Shown here: piece after piece, positions 49,985 to 58,410 of the stretch | How positions within the stretch are numbered: the first letter of the stretch is position 1 | How the letters are laid out: the number at the start of each line of letters is the position of its first letter | From: Kitasatospora setae KM-6054 | GTDB lineage: Bacteria > Actinomycetota > Actinomycetes > Streptomycetales > Streptomycetaceae | Assembly (NCBI RefSeq): GCF_000269985.1 | Contig: NC_016109.1 | Coordinates: 7,777,001 to 7,841,000, forward strand | Length of the DNA stretch: 64,000 nt | Direction of reading: 5' to 3' | The notes under the pieces: generated by a model | The model's input: only the letters and a program-made list of their open reading frames with translations | Databases searched by the model: none | Told to the model about the DNA's origin: nothing | Program-made: the position numbers and the translations under genes

Positions 49985-50968
49985 ATGGAGCTCGACGTCC
50001 GACACCTGCGGGTGCTGTGCGCGATCGCGGACACCGGCAGCGTCCGGAAGGCCGCCCGTCGACTCGGCATGACCCAGCCGTCGCTGACCACCCAGCTGCA
50101 CCGCATCGAACGGTCCCTCGGCGGACGGCTGTTCACCCGCGAACGGACCGGCAGCCGCCCCACCGCCCTCGGCCACACCGTGCTCTCCCGGGCCCGCCCG
50201 GTGATCACCGAACTCGACGCCCTGGTCGCCGCCGCCCGCGCCGAGGCCGCCGGACCCGGCCGCCGCCGGCTGCGGATCGGCAGCGTCGGCAGCCGCGCCG
50301 TCGCCGCCTGGCTGCGCCGCATCCACGACCGGCTCCCGGAGACCGAGACCACCATCCACATCGACATCTCCGCCATCGCCCTGCTCCACCTGGTCGCCGC
50401 CGAACAGCTCGACATCGCCTTCGTCCACGAGAGCGAGGGCTTCCCGCTGCACGTGCCGGCCGGCACCGAGCAGCGCGTCCTGGTCGCCCGCGAACCCCAG
50501 TTCGTCGCCCTCGCCGCGACCCACCCCGCGGCCGGCCGGCCCGTCGTCAGCCTCGCCGACCTCGCCCACGACACCTGGATGGTCGACCCGACCGCCGACC
50601 ACGAGTACGCCGCCCTGCGCCGCGCCTTCGCCGAGGCCGGACTCGACCCGCGCGTCGTCCAGGTCCGGGACAACGCCACCGCCGCCGAACTCGTCGCCTC
50701 CGGCGAAGCCGTCCGCCCCTGCCAGCCCACCTCGCCGCCCGGCCCCGGCACCGTCCTGCGCCCCGTCCACGGCGACCCGCTCGCCGTCCGGCTGCTGCTC
50801 ACCTGGCGACCCGACACCGTCGGCGGCCCCGCGCTCGACGGCCTCTGGGTCGACCTCTGCCACGCCTACCTCGACCTGGCCAGCGTCAACCCGGCCTACC
50901 TGGCCTGGCTGCGCCGCCACAACCGCTCCCTGCACACCCTGCTCGCCCCGGCCGCCCCGGCCGGGTGA
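49985..50968 (+). CDS. snpR: LysR-family regulator of snapalysin
   Basis: A 327-residue LysR protein: MELDVRHLRVLCAIADTGSVRKAARRLGMTQPSLTTQLHRIERSLGGRLFTRERTG (HTH, residues 1-60; quoted only in concept, core MTQPSLTTQLHRIERSLGG). The LysR substrate domain is IDISAIALLHLVAAEQLD, then PQFVALAATHP and the C-terminal sheet. The start is ATG 49985, 7 nt after TATGCT; the GTG at 49982 is less likely. It is divergent from snpA across a 221-bp gap and probably activates it. The inducer is unknown. Confidence 0.9.
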   Translation: MELDVRHLRVLCAIADTGSVRKAARRLGMTQPSLTTQLHRIERSLGGRLFTRERTGSRPTALGHTVLSRARPVITELDALVAAARAEAAGPGRRRLRIGSVGSRAVAAWLRRIHDRLPETETTIHIDISAIALLHLVAAEQLDIAFVHESEGFPLHVPAGTEQRVLVAREPQFVALAATHPAAGRPVVSLADLAHDTWMVDPTADHEYAALRRAFAEAGLDPRVVQVRDNATAAELVASGEAVRPCQPTSPPGPGTVLRPVHGDPLAVRLLLTWRPDTVGGPALDGLWVDLCHAYLDLASVNPAYLAWLRRHNRSLHTLLAPAAPAG

Positions 50969-51075
50969 CGCTCGGGAGCCGTTCGGGCCGGGCGGATGGG
51001 GGTCGTCGACCCCGGGGGGGCGAGGTGGTCATTGATGGTCAAATCGGGTGAAAGGAGGAATGTAGGGTCACCGGT

Positions 51076-51852
51076 ATGAAAAAGGTGCGGAAGCGGCCGC
51101 GGTTCTACCTGCTGCTCGGGACGGCGGTGCTGGCGGTCGCGGCCCTGGCCGTGGTCGCGGTGGTGCGGAGCTTCGCGATGGTCACGGTCGGCCCCGCGGA
51201 GGCGCGGCGGCAGGGCGAGGCGGCGGGGGCGGTGGCGGCGGGCGCGGTGGACTGCGCGCGGGTGAAGTGCGTCGCGCTCACCTTCGACGGCAGCCCCGGC
51301 GAGCCCACCGGCGAGGTGCTCGACCTGCTGGCGGAGCACCACGGGCTGGGCACCTTCTTCCTGGAGGGCCGCGACCTCGACCGGTACCCCGAGCTGGTGC
51401 GCCGGATCGCCGCGGAGGGCCACGCGGTCGGCGACCACACCTGGACCCACGCCCGGCTCACCGAGGCCACGGACGACCGGGTCAGGGACGAGCTGGGCCG
51501 CACCGCCGACGCGATCGAGCGGCTCACCGGCCGGCGCCCGACCCTGATGCGGCCGCCCGAGGGCCGCACCGACGACCGGGTCTCCCGGATCTCCCGCGAG
51601 CTCGGCCTGGCCCAGGTGCTGTGGACGGTGACCGCGCGCGACTACGCCACCGACGACAGCGGGCTGATCGCCCGCCGGGTGCTGGACGGCGTCGCGCGGG
51701 ACGGGATCGTCCTGCTGCACCCGCTGCACGCGGGGACGGTGCCCGCGCTGCCCGCGATCCTGGACGGGCTGGCCGCGCGGGGCTACACCCTGGTGACCGT
51801 CGACCAGTTGCTGGCGCCCGGGACGGCGAAGCCCGGCACGATCTACCGATGA
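51076..51852 (+). CDS. Membrane-anchored polysaccharide deacetylase-like protein (NodB, altered motif 1)
   Basis: A 258-residue protein. One N-terminal TM (FYLLLGTAVLAVAALAVVAVV) precedes a CE4/NodB domain. Motif 1 reads TFDGSP rather than TFDDGP: the base Asp71 is kept but the metal-binding Asp is Gly72. Motif 2 is intact (His121 and His125 in HTWTH), motif 3 is RPPEG, and motif 5 is VLLHPLHAG. The loss of a metal ligand suggests altered or lost deacetylase activity. GGAGG lies upstream of ATG 51076. It may act on peptidoglycan or chitin. Confidence 0.8.
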   Translation: MKKVRKRPRFYLLLGTAVLAVAALAVVAVVRSFAMVTVGPAEARRQGEAAGAVAAGAVDCARVKCVALTFDGSPGEPTGEVLDLLAEHHGLGTFFLEGRDLDRYPELVRRIAAEGHAVGDHTWTHARLTEATDDRVRDELGRTADAIERLTGRRPTLMRPPEGRTDDRVSRISRELGLAQVLWTVTARDYATDDSGLIARRVLDGVARDGIVLLHPLHAGTVPALPAILDGLAARGYTLVTVDQLLAPGTAKPGTIYR

Positions 51853-52037
51853 GCCGGATCGTGTTTTCGAATGAAGGGCGGATGTTCGTTTTCTCGGGGC
51901 AAAGTGATGGCCATATTCGGTCATCATGAGATCGATAGGAAAATCGGGCCACAAAGCGGGAGTTCGGCCTCCTAACCTGGGCGGCGGCGCGGTCTGACGA
52001 CCAGTCGGACCGGCTGCTGATCCGAGGTGGAGAAACA

Positions 52038-54665
52038 GTGCTGAAAAGCCCGCGTCCGCCCCTTCCGCTCCCTCCGCTCCCTCCGTCCTTCCCGACTCCG
52101 AACCGCCGGTCCCGCGCGGCCCGCACCGGCCTGGCGGTGGCCGTCAGTACCGCCCTGCTGCTGCTCGGCCTCGGCCAGGCGGCCCCGGTCGCCGCCGCCC
52201 CGGCCCCCGCCGCCGCCCCGGCCCCCGCCGCCGACGGCCAGGGCGCGGCCGCCGCCGGCTCCGCGCTGGTGAAGGGCGTGCAGAACACCACCCACCCCGG
52301 CGCCGCGACCGCCGAGCACGGCGACACCCTCAAGTGGACCGTCCAGTACCGCAACGGTTCGGCCACGGACGCCCCCGCGCCCGCCGCCGTCACCGACCCG
52401 ATCAGCGGCGCCGGCACCGCGCAGACGTACGTCCCCGGCTCGCTGCAGGTGCCGCCCGGCTGGACGCCGTCCTGGTCGACCGACGGCAGCACCTTCCAGA
52501 GCACCGACCCCGGGACGGCGACCGTGGCCGTCCGGGCCGAGAACCCGGTCGCCCGGGCCGGCGGGACGCAGCTCTCCCCGCTGCTGCTCGCCCCCGTCCA
52601 GCCCACCGCGCAGGCCACCGGCGGCGACGGCTACACCCCCGTGCTGTACCGGACGCCCACCGGCGAGGTGCAGGCGTGGAGCATCTACCACCACGCCGCC
52701 CCCGCCACCGCCAAGGTGGTCTGCAGCAGCCTCACCACCGGCCAGCCCTGTACCGGCGGCCCCTGGCCGCGCCCGCTGAACGCCGCCGCCGGGCCCCTCG
52801 GCACCGGCAACACCGGCGACCTCGGCAGCCCGCTCACCTCCAAGTACGTCCTCGACCCGCAGCAGCCCAACCTGCTGTACTACCCGGCCTACACCCCCAC
52901 CGGCGTCGGCGTCGGCTGCCTCGACCTGGCCGCCCACGCCAACTGCGGCTACACCGCGCTCGCCGCCAACGGCACCTCGCCCAGCGCCGCCAACAACCTC
53001 GCCGGACTCGTCAAGGTCGGCGACAACCTGTACGCCGCCGCCAGCACCGGACAGGTGCTCTGCCTCACCCTGCCCGCCCGCACCCCCTGCGCCGGACAGC
53101 CCTACGCCCCGGTCGTCGCCCCCAACCACGACCTGCCCAACACCCCCGGCGCGCTCTACCAGGGCGGCGTCACCGCCGTCGGCGACAAGGTGTTCGCCTC
53201 CTCCGCCCCGCAGGGCAGCGGCTCCAGCGCCCCCGGCGCGCCCGCCCTCGGCTGCTTCGACACCACCACCAACACCACCTGCGCCGGCTGGACCACCCCG
53301 CACACCGCCGGACCGAGCACCGCCTACTACACCTACGACGCCTTCACCTCGTACGACACCGCCGGACAGCCCAACGGCGCCTGCACCAGCACCGTCGGCG
53401 GCGCCAACGTCCTGACCACCTGCTACGCCGTCGACGGCTCCCCGCTCACCGCCCCCAGCACGCTCGCCGCCCTCAGCGGCAACACCCTCACCTTCGACCC
53501 CGAGACCGTCACCGCCGACACCGCCACCGGCACCCGCACCCGCAGCTACTTCCCCGCCTGGGGCGGCAGCGGCGGCAGCGGCGTCACCCTCTGCCACGAC
53601 TGGACGGCCGCCGCCCCCTGCGCCGGCTTCCCGACCCCCGCCACCCACCCCAGCGCCAACGGCGGCGTCACCCGCGACTACGGCTACGCCTACGACAGCA
53701 CCACCCGCTGCCTGATCGGCCTCGGCGACGCCGGCGTGCTGTTCTCCATGGACCCGGCCACCGCCGCCAGCCCCTGCCAGCACAGCGGCGCCACCGTCAC
53801 CCTCAAGCCCACCGACTTCTACTGCGACGGCGCCACCGGCCACATCCAGGGCTACAGCCGGGCCCGGCTCACCGACATCGACCTCACCCACGTCGACCTG
53901 AACGCCTCCCGCGTCCTGGTCACCGACCCCGGCGGCGCGCCCGTCACCGTCCCGCCGCTCGCCGCCGACGGCACCGTCGACCTGACCGGCGTCGACCCCG
54001 CCGCGCACCCCGCGCTCACCGTCACCGCCCAGCTCGTGCTCACCAGCACCGGCGACTTCAGCACCACCAACCACCCCATGCTCGTGGTCGACTACCGGGG
54101 CGACGCGCCGCAGATCTGCTTCCGCACCACCGTCGCCGCCGCCTGCACCACCACCTCCGTCAGCAACACCGCGACCGGCACCGACAGCACCGGCGCGCTC
54201 ACCTCCAACACCGTCACCACCGCCGTCGCCCCCGGCACCGGCTGCCAGCCCAAGATCACCGTCGAGAAGGAGATCTGCGGCTCCGCCCTCACCCGCGACT
54301 GCGCACCCGGCGGACCCGGCCCCTGGGCCAAGACCAGCCCCGTCGGCCTGCTCGGCCTGCTCGGCACCGCCCACTGGCGGATCACCGTCACCAACGCCGG
54401 CCCCGTCGACGCCGCCACCGTCACCGTCAACGACCCCACCACGCCCGCCTGCCAGCACGCCGCCGGCACGTTCGCGCTGGCCGCCGGCAGCAGCCGCCAG
54501 GTCTACTGCGACTCGCTGCTGCTCGCGCTGCCGCTGAAGAACACCGCGTCCGCCAGCTTCGTCGCCGCGAACGCGCCCGCCGGCACCGCCCCCACCACCA
54601 CCGCGCCCTCCTCGGCGGTGGCCTGCTCGCTGCTGTGCATCCTCGCGGTGCCCGGCAAGGACTAG
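52038..54665 (+). CDS. Large secreted DUF11 protein
   Basis: An 875-residue exported protein. Signal peptide GLAVAVSTALLLLGLGQAAPVAAA. The N-terminal ~110 residues contain a DUF11 repeat (DTLKWTVQYRNGSATDAPAPAAVTD in parts), the middle (~110-560) is a Gly/Thr/Ala-rich propeller-like region with many Cys pairs (VVCSSLTTGQPC, VGCLDLAAHANC, VLCLTLPARTPC), and the C-terminal half has further DUF11 domains (WRITVTNAGPVDAATVTVNDP). No LPxTG is present; it ends LLCILAVPGKD. GTG 52038 follows GGTGGAG. Regular xxCxxLxxxxxC pairs imply disulfide-stapled blades. Confidence 0.75.
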   Translation: MLKSPRPPLPLPPLPPSFPTPNRRSRAARTGLAVAVSTALLLLGLGQAAPVAAAPAPAAAPAPAADGQGAAAAGSALVKGVQNTTHPGAATAEHGDTLKWTVQYRNGSATDAPAPAAVTDPISGAGTAQTYVPGSLQVPPGWTPSWSTDGSTFQSTDPGTATVAVRAENPVARAGGTQLSPLLLAPVQPTAQATGGDGYTPVLYRTPTGEVQAWSIYHHAAPATAKVVCSSLTTGQPCTGGPWPRPLNAAAGPLGTGNTGDLGSPLTSKYVLDPQQPNLLYYPAYTPTGVGVGCLDLAAHANCGYTALAANGTSPSAANNLAGLVKVGDNLYAAASTGQVLCLTLPARTPCAGQPYAPVVAPNHDLPNTPGALYQGGVTAVGDKVFASSAPQGSGSSAPGAPALGCFDTTTNTTCAGWTTPHTAGPSTAYYTYDAFTSYDTAGQPNGACTSTVGGANVLTTCYAVDGSPLTAPSTLAALSGNTLTFDPETVTADTATGTRTRSYFPAWGGSGGSGVTLCHDWTAAAPCAGFPTPATHPSANGGVTRDYGYAYDSTTRCLIGLGDAGVLFSMDPATAASPCQHSGATVTLKPTDFYCDGATGHIQGYSRARLTDIDLTHVDLNASRVLVTDPGGAPVTVPPLAADGTVDLTGVDPAAHPALTVTAQLVLTSTGDFSTTNHPMLVVDYRGDAPQICFRTTVAAACTTTSVSNTATGTDSTGALTSNTVTTAVAPGTGCQPKITVEKEICGSALTRDCAPGGPGPWAKTSPVGLLGLLGTAHWRITVTNAGPVDAATVTVNDPTTPACQHAAGTFALAAGSSRQVYCDSLLLALPLKNTASASFVAANAPAGTAPTTTAPSSAVACSLLCILAVPGKD

Positions 54666-54705
54666 CGAACGGGGGCGGGAACGGGCCCCGGGGCGGCCGC
54701 GTGCC

Positions 54706-54744
54706 GGTTCCGCGCACCGGTTCCGCGCACCGGCTCCGCGCACC
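54706..54744 (+). repeat. 13-bp tandem repeat, three copies
   Basis: Three copies of a 13-base unit (ggttccgcgcacc, third copy with one change) at 54706-54718, 54719-54731 and 54732-54744, directly before the palindrome at 54748. They may be a binding array or replication slippage. Confidence 0.7.
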
Positions 54745-54747
54745 GGT

Positions 54748-54762
54748 TCTGCTGACAGCAGA
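54748..54762 (+). promoter_or_regulatory. Palindromic PopR-box-like site upstream of popR
   Basis: A perfect dyad TCTGCT-GAC-AGCAGA. It resembles the reported PopR site TCTGCC-3N-GGCAGA, and lies about 58 bp upstream of the likely transcription start of popR (TAGGCT at 54801-54806), the place for an activator. A second such site is upstream of the clpP genes. The match is to the known consensus as I recall it. Confidence 0.55.
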
Positions 54763-54812
54763 GCGGAGCCGCACAGGCTGTCCCCGGGGCCCGGGGTGCC
54801 TAGGCTGGGGAG

Positions 54813-55292
54813 ATGACAACTCCTCTGCCGGACGCACCCCAGGCCCGCGTCGTCCCGCTGCGCCCCGTGCCGTCGCACCCCGCGCCGCTGCGCCCCGTGC
54901 CGGGGCCGCAGGCGGAACCCGAGGCCCGGGAACCGCTGCTGCGGGACGTGGTCGGCGGGGTGCTGCGGCGCGAACGGCTCACCCAGGGGCGGACGTTGAA
55001 GGACGTCGCGGAGGCGGCCCGGATCTCGGTGCCGTACCTGTCCGAGCTGGAGCGCGGCCGCAAGGAAGCCTCCTCGGAGGTGCTCGCCGCCGCCGCCCGG
55101 GCACTCGGGCTCGGGCTCGGCGACGTGCTCTCGCTGGTGCAGGAGGAACTCGTCGAGGCCCACCGGCGCCGGGCCACGGCGGCCCGCCGGGCGAGCGCCA
55201 CCGCCGGGCGCAGCGCCACCGCGCTGCGCACCGCTTCCGCCGCCGCCACCGCCTCCGCGGGCCGGTACGGCGGGCTCTGCCTGGCGGCCTGA
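54813..55292 (+). CDS. popR: XRE-family regulator PopR/ClgR-like
   Basis: A 159-residue regulator. After a Pro-rich N-terminus comes an HTH_3 domain (RDVVGGVLRRERLTQGRTLKDVAEAARISVPYLSELERGRKEASSEVLAAAARALG; core ISVPYLSELERGRKE, about residues 45-105). It ends in Leu-Ala-Ala, matching the C-terminal AA reported as a ClpP degradation tag on PopR/ClgR. It faces two clpP genes in a convergent arrangement, and a matching palindrome sits upstream of popR and of the clpP operon. It should activate clpP3-clpP4-type genes. ClgR is the alternative name. Confidence 0.85.
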   Translation: MTTPLPDAPQARVVPLRPVPSHPAPLRPVPGPQAEPEAREPLLRDVVGGVLRRERLTQGRTLKDVAEAARISVPYLSELERGRKEASSEVLAAAARALGLGLGDVLSLVQEELVEAHRRRATAARRASATAGRSATALRTASAAATASAGRYGGLCLAA

Positions 55293-55316
55293 GCCCGCCG
55301 CCGACCGCCGCGCGCC

Positions 55317-55913
55317 CTACAGCACGCGGTTGTTCAGGACCCGGTCGGCGAGGCCGTACGCCACGGCCTCGTCGGCCCCGAACACCTTCTCGCGGTCCAT
55401 GTCGGCGCGCAGCGTCGCCACCGGGTGGCCGGTGTGGCGGGAGAGCACCTCCTCGACCTGGGCGCGGATCCGCAGCACCTCCTTCGCGGCCAGGCTCAGG
55501 TCGGAGACCGTCCCGCGCCGTCCGCCGCTGGCGGGCTGGCCGAGCAGCACCCGGGAGTGCCGCAGCACCGAGCGCCGCCCCGGGTCGCCGCCGGCCAGCA
55601 GCACGGCGGCGGTGGAGGCCGCCTGCCCGACGCAGTAGGTGGCGATCGGGCAGCGCACGAACGTCATCGCGTCGTAGATCGCCATCAGCGAGGTGAACGA
55701 CCCGCCGGGCGAGTTGAGGTAGATCGCGATCTCCTCGTCCGGGCTCGCGGACTCCAGGTGCAGCAGCTGGGCGATCACCACGTTGGCGACGCCGTCGTCG
55801 ATCTCGGTGCCGAGGAAGACGATCCGCTCGTTCAGCAGCCGGCTGAACACGTCGTACGAGCGCTCGCCCTGCGCGGTCCGCTCGATCACGTAGGGAATCG
55901 GGTAGGAGGCCAT
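55317..55913 (-). CDS. clpP: ClpP-like protease subunit lacking the catalytic His
   Basis: A 198-residue ClpP homologue. Ser100 is kept in GQAASTAAVLL, and LNSPGGSFTSLMAIYD and DREKVFGADEAVAYGLAD match the family. At the catalytic His position (25 residues after Ser100) it has Gly125 in SRVLLGQPASGG instead of HQPSGG. It may therefore be inactive or need its partner. It starts 1 base after the stop of the preceding clpP, so translation is coupled; the pair corresponds to clpP3-clpP4 of Streptomyces. It forms proteolytic chambers with a Clp ATPase. The PopR-controlled role is inferred. Confidence 0.9.
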   Translation of the reverse strand: MASYPIPYVIERTAQGERSYDVFSRLLNERIVFLGTEIDDGVANVVIAQLLHLESASPDEEIAIYLNSPGGSFTSLMAIYDAMTFVRCPIATYCVGQAASTAAVLLAGGDPGRRSVLRHSRVLLGQPASGGRRGTVSDLSLAAKEVLRIRAQVEEVLSRHTGHPVATLRADMDREKVFGADEAVAYGLADRVLNNRVL

Positions 55914-55914
55914 G

Positions 55915-56553
55915 TCACAGCCCCGCCCGTCGACGGGACGACGCCGAGCCGACCTCGGCGAGCGACTCCAGCACCCGGTCCACCATCCCGTACTCGCGGG
56001 CCTGTTCGGCGGTGAACCAGCGGTCCCGGTCGCCGTCCCGGGCGATCGTCTCCTCGCTCTGGCCGGTGTGCGCGGCGGTGATCCGCTCGATCGCGCGCTT
56101 GGTGTACTCCAGGTTCTCCGCCTGGATCTCGATGTCGGACGCGGTGCCGCCGATGCCCGCCGACGGCTGGTGCATCATGATCCGCGCGTTCGGCAGCGCG
56201 AACCGCTTGCCCGGCGCGCCCACCGTCAGCAGGAACTGCCCCATGCTGGCCGCGAACCCCATCGCCAGCGTCGACACGTCGTTCGGGATCAGCCGCATCG
56301 TGTCGTAGATCGCCAGCCCCGCCGTGACCGAACCGCCCGGGCTGTTGATGTACAGGCTGATGTCGGTGCGCGGGTCCTCCGCCGAGAGCAGCAGCAACTG
56401 CGCGCACACCCGGTTCGCCGACACGTCGTCGACCTGGGTGCCGAGCAGCACGATCCGGCGGGCCAGCAGCAGCGCCGCCAGGTGGTCGTCGAACGGGCCG
56501 GACGCGGTGTCGCCGTCCTCCGCCCGCGGGCGGAGCGTACTGAGTGGAGTCAT
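55915..56553 (-). CDS. clpP: ATP-dependent Clp protease proteolytic subunit (canonical)
   Basis: A 212-residue ClpP with an intact triad: Ser103 in GFAASMGQFLL, His128 in ARIMMHQPSAG, and Asp in the DRDRWFTAEQAREYGMVD region. Motifs YINSPGGSVTAGLAIYDTM and ISLYINSPGG fit. It is the first gene of the clpP pair and lies downstream of the 19-bp palindrome at 56621. GGGAGAA precedes ATG 56553. It probably assembles with the His-lacking subunit. It is regulated by PopR in the known system. Confidence 0.95.
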   Translation of the reverse strand: MTPLSTLRPRAEDGDTASGPFDDHLAALLLARRIVLLGTQVDDVSANRVCAQLLLLSAEDPRTDISLYINSPGGSVTAGLAIYDTMRLIPNDVSTLAMGFAASMGQFLLTVGAPGKRFALPNARIMMHQPSAGIGGTASDIEIQAENLEYTKRAIERITAAHTGQSEETIARDGDRDRWFTAEQAREYGMVDRVLESLAEVGSASSRRRAGL

Positions 56554-56620
56554 CGGTTCTCCCGGAAGTGCAAGTGACGGACAGTCGGTCACTCCACTGT
56601 TGCCCGCCGCCACCCGTCGC

Positions 56621-56670
56621 CGGACGTTTCTCTGCCCGCCGCAGATTCGCTGCGGGCAGAGAAACGTCCG
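56621..56670 (-). promoter_or_regulatory. 19-bp perfect palindrome with PopR-type half-sites upstream of clpP
   Basis: The arms 56621-56639 and 56652-56670 are perfectly complementary (19 bp) around a 12-base centre. Within it lie TCTGCC-CGC-CGCAGA (56631-56645) and TTCGCT-GCG-GGCAGA (56646-56660), two overlapping sites resembling the PopR consensus TCTGCC-3N-GGCAGA. They are 68-117 bp before the clpP start codon, fitting an activator site. It could also form an RNA hairpin. Confidence 0.65.
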
Positions 56671-56826
56671 GGGACGGGGCGTCCGGCGGCACGGTGAACG
56701 CCGGACGGGGTGAGGGCCGTTCAGGTTCACGGGACGGTGACGACGGGAGCCGCCGGGAGACGGGGAAGGCGGTCGGTGCGGGTGAGGGCGGCAGGGGGCC
56801 GGGCGAGGACTGGCATGCTGGTGCGC

Positions 56827-57219
56827 ATGGACGGGGAAGCGGAGATCCGGGCGTTGATCGGATCGTGGCTGGCGGCGGAGGACGGCGTTCCGGACGGGCC
56901 CTGCGCGGCTCCGGACGCGGACGGGAAGGCCCTGGCGACCGCGGGGTCCGGGGTACCGGAGTCCGCGGCCCGGGAGGTGGCGGCGGTGGCGCGACGGCTC
57001 GCGCTGGGCGGGCCGGACGAGGGAGGAGCGGGGGAACTGCTGGAGGCGTCGGCCGGGTTGCGCGGGGTCGCCCGGGCGCTGGTGGTCGACGAGCATCCGT
57101 CGGCGGGGCGGTGGACGCGGGCGGAGCGGGACGAGGTGGCGCGCTGGGTCGCGTTGCTGATGCACCGCTTCGGTGAGGGCGGGGTGCAGCTACTGCTGGC
57201 CGAACTGTCGCTCCGCTGA
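56827..57219 (+). CDS. Hypothetical helical protein opposite the SARP 3' end
   Basis: A 130-residue protein with a sensible helical pattern (EAEIRALIGSWLAAEDG, AAREVAAVARRLALGG, RAERDEVARWVALLMHRFGEG and QLLLAELSLR). It is divergent from the clpP operon (start 56553) and overlaps the 3' end of the convergent SARP gene by about 30 bases under the reading below. ATG 56827 lies 7 nt after CATGCT and may be leaderless; ATG 56815 is an alternative. No family recognised. Its codon bias favours this strand over the antisense frame. Confidence 0.5.
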   Translation: MDGEAEIRALIGSWLAAEDGVPDGPCAAPDADGKALATAGSGVPESAAREVAAVARRLALGGPDEGGAGELLEASAGLRGVARALVVDEHPSAGRWTRAERDEVARWVALLMHRFGEGGVQLLLAELSLR

Positions 57220-57994
57220 GGCGGATCGGCGCGGGGGAGGGGGCGGGGGTGGGCAGCGGGGCCGGCTCGGGGGAGAGGACCTCGTCGACCGCCGCCCGCA
57301 GGGCCCGGCCCGGGCGGACGCCCAACTCCTCGGACAGCCGGTGGCGGGTGCGGTGGTAGGCGGCGAGGGCGTCGGCCGGGCGGCCGGAGCGGTGCAGGCA
57401 GCGCACCAGCAGGGCGGCCAGCGGCTCGTACAGCGGGTCGGCGGCGGCCGCCCGGTCGAGCGCGGAGACGGCCTCCGGGGCGCGGTCCAGGCGCAGCAGG
57501 TGCCCGGCCCAGCGCTCCAGGGCCCGGGTGCGGTCCCGGGCGAGCCGGTCGGTCAGGACGCGGCGCAGCTCGGTGTCCGGCAGGTCGGCGAGGGCGGAGC
57601 CGCCGTGCCACAGCGCGAGCGCCTCGTCCAGCAGGGCCACGGCGTCCGCGTCGTTGGTAGGCGTGGTGGCGCGGGCGGTGAGGTGGTCGAAGCGGAGGGC
57701 GTCGATCTGGTCGGCGGGCCCGTCGAGCCGGTAGCCGGGTGTCCGGGTCAGCAGGGTGAACGGGGTGCCGGTGAGCAGCTTGCGCAGGGCGGCGATGTGC
57801 CCCTGGAGCGCGGCCCGGGACTGGGCGGGGGCCGCGTCGCCCCACAGCAGTTCGGACAGCCGCGCGACCGGGACGACCCGTCCCAGTTCGAGCGCCAGCA
57901 GCGCCAGGACGCCCGACCGCTTGGGGCCGCCGGGCGGGGTCAGGCGGCCGTCGGCGGTCCGCAGCTCGACGGGCCCCAGCAGGCGTATGAGCAC
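57190..57994 (-). CDS. SARP-family regulator (BTAD), 3' end disturbed
   Basis: A small SARP of about 266 residues. The OmpR-like winged helix is MLIRLLGPVELRTADGRLTPPGGPKRSGVLALLAL (core; residues 1-95, RAALQGHIAALRKLL), and the BTAD domain follows (DADAVALLDEALALWHGGSAL, LLRCLHRSGRPADALAAYHRTRHRLSEELGVRPG). GTG 57994 has GGGGGAA upstream. In frame, no stop occurs until 55886, deep in clpP; a one-base deletion in the C-rich tract 57236-57262 would give a TAG at 57192-57190. I therefore infer a frameshift or sequencing error. No biosynthetic cluster is adjacent. Confidence 0.65.
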
Positions 57995-58410
57995 GGATTC
58001 CCCCAGGTGGATGCGGGTTGGCTAGGTGTTCCGTCCACGATGTCCACGATTCGGCGGCAGTCTGCCACACGCGGTTGACCGGCCCTTGACCTCGGGAGGT
58101 CGCGGTTTCGGGCGGTTATTCGTGTGTTTGTCGGAGATTGGAGGTCTGATGAATCGATGATCGGATGCTGTGTCGACCATGTCGTAGTTCAGCATTCAAG
58201 TGATGGTCGGTCGAAATTCGCTGACCGATCGTCAGCTGTTCGCGGTGGCGGCCGGTTCGGCGCGGCTGGTTCGGTGCGGTCGGTTCGGTGCGGTCGGTTC
58301 GGTGCGGTCGGTGAACCCGGGAGGGCGGCCGGCCCGTCGAGCAGGGTGCGGGTCGAACGCGCCCGCCCCCTCCGGGAGCGGCGGGTGCGGAACGGCTCGG
58401 GAGGTCTCGC
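57995..58410. other. Regulatory region upstream of the SARP gene
   Basis: About 416 bases. Positions 58100-58240 are markedly AT-richer than the rest of the window and hold no ORF. Then 58268-58309 carries three exact copies of a 14-base unit (see repeat). SARP regulators bind heptameric direct repeats, but the unit here is not at 11-bp spacing, so binding is only a guess. Confidence 0.45.
58268..58309 (+). repeat. 14-bp tandem repeat, three exact copies
   Basis: The unit ggttcggtgcggtc occurs three times head to tail at 58268-58281, 58282-58295 and 58296-58309; a degenerate copy precedes it at about 58254. The array sits between the SARP gene and the plus-strand gene at 58411. Confidence 0.85.

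Noticed and set aside
55886..57189. A long in-frame extension of the SARP protein into the clpP region
   Set aside because: The residues are Pro/Arg-rich, as in shadow frames, and the stretch overlaps clpP and the palindrome. A frameshift is more likely.
57995..58410. A biosynthetic gene cluster implied by the SARP regulator
   Set aside because: No polyketide, peptide or terpene biosynthetic genes are in the window.
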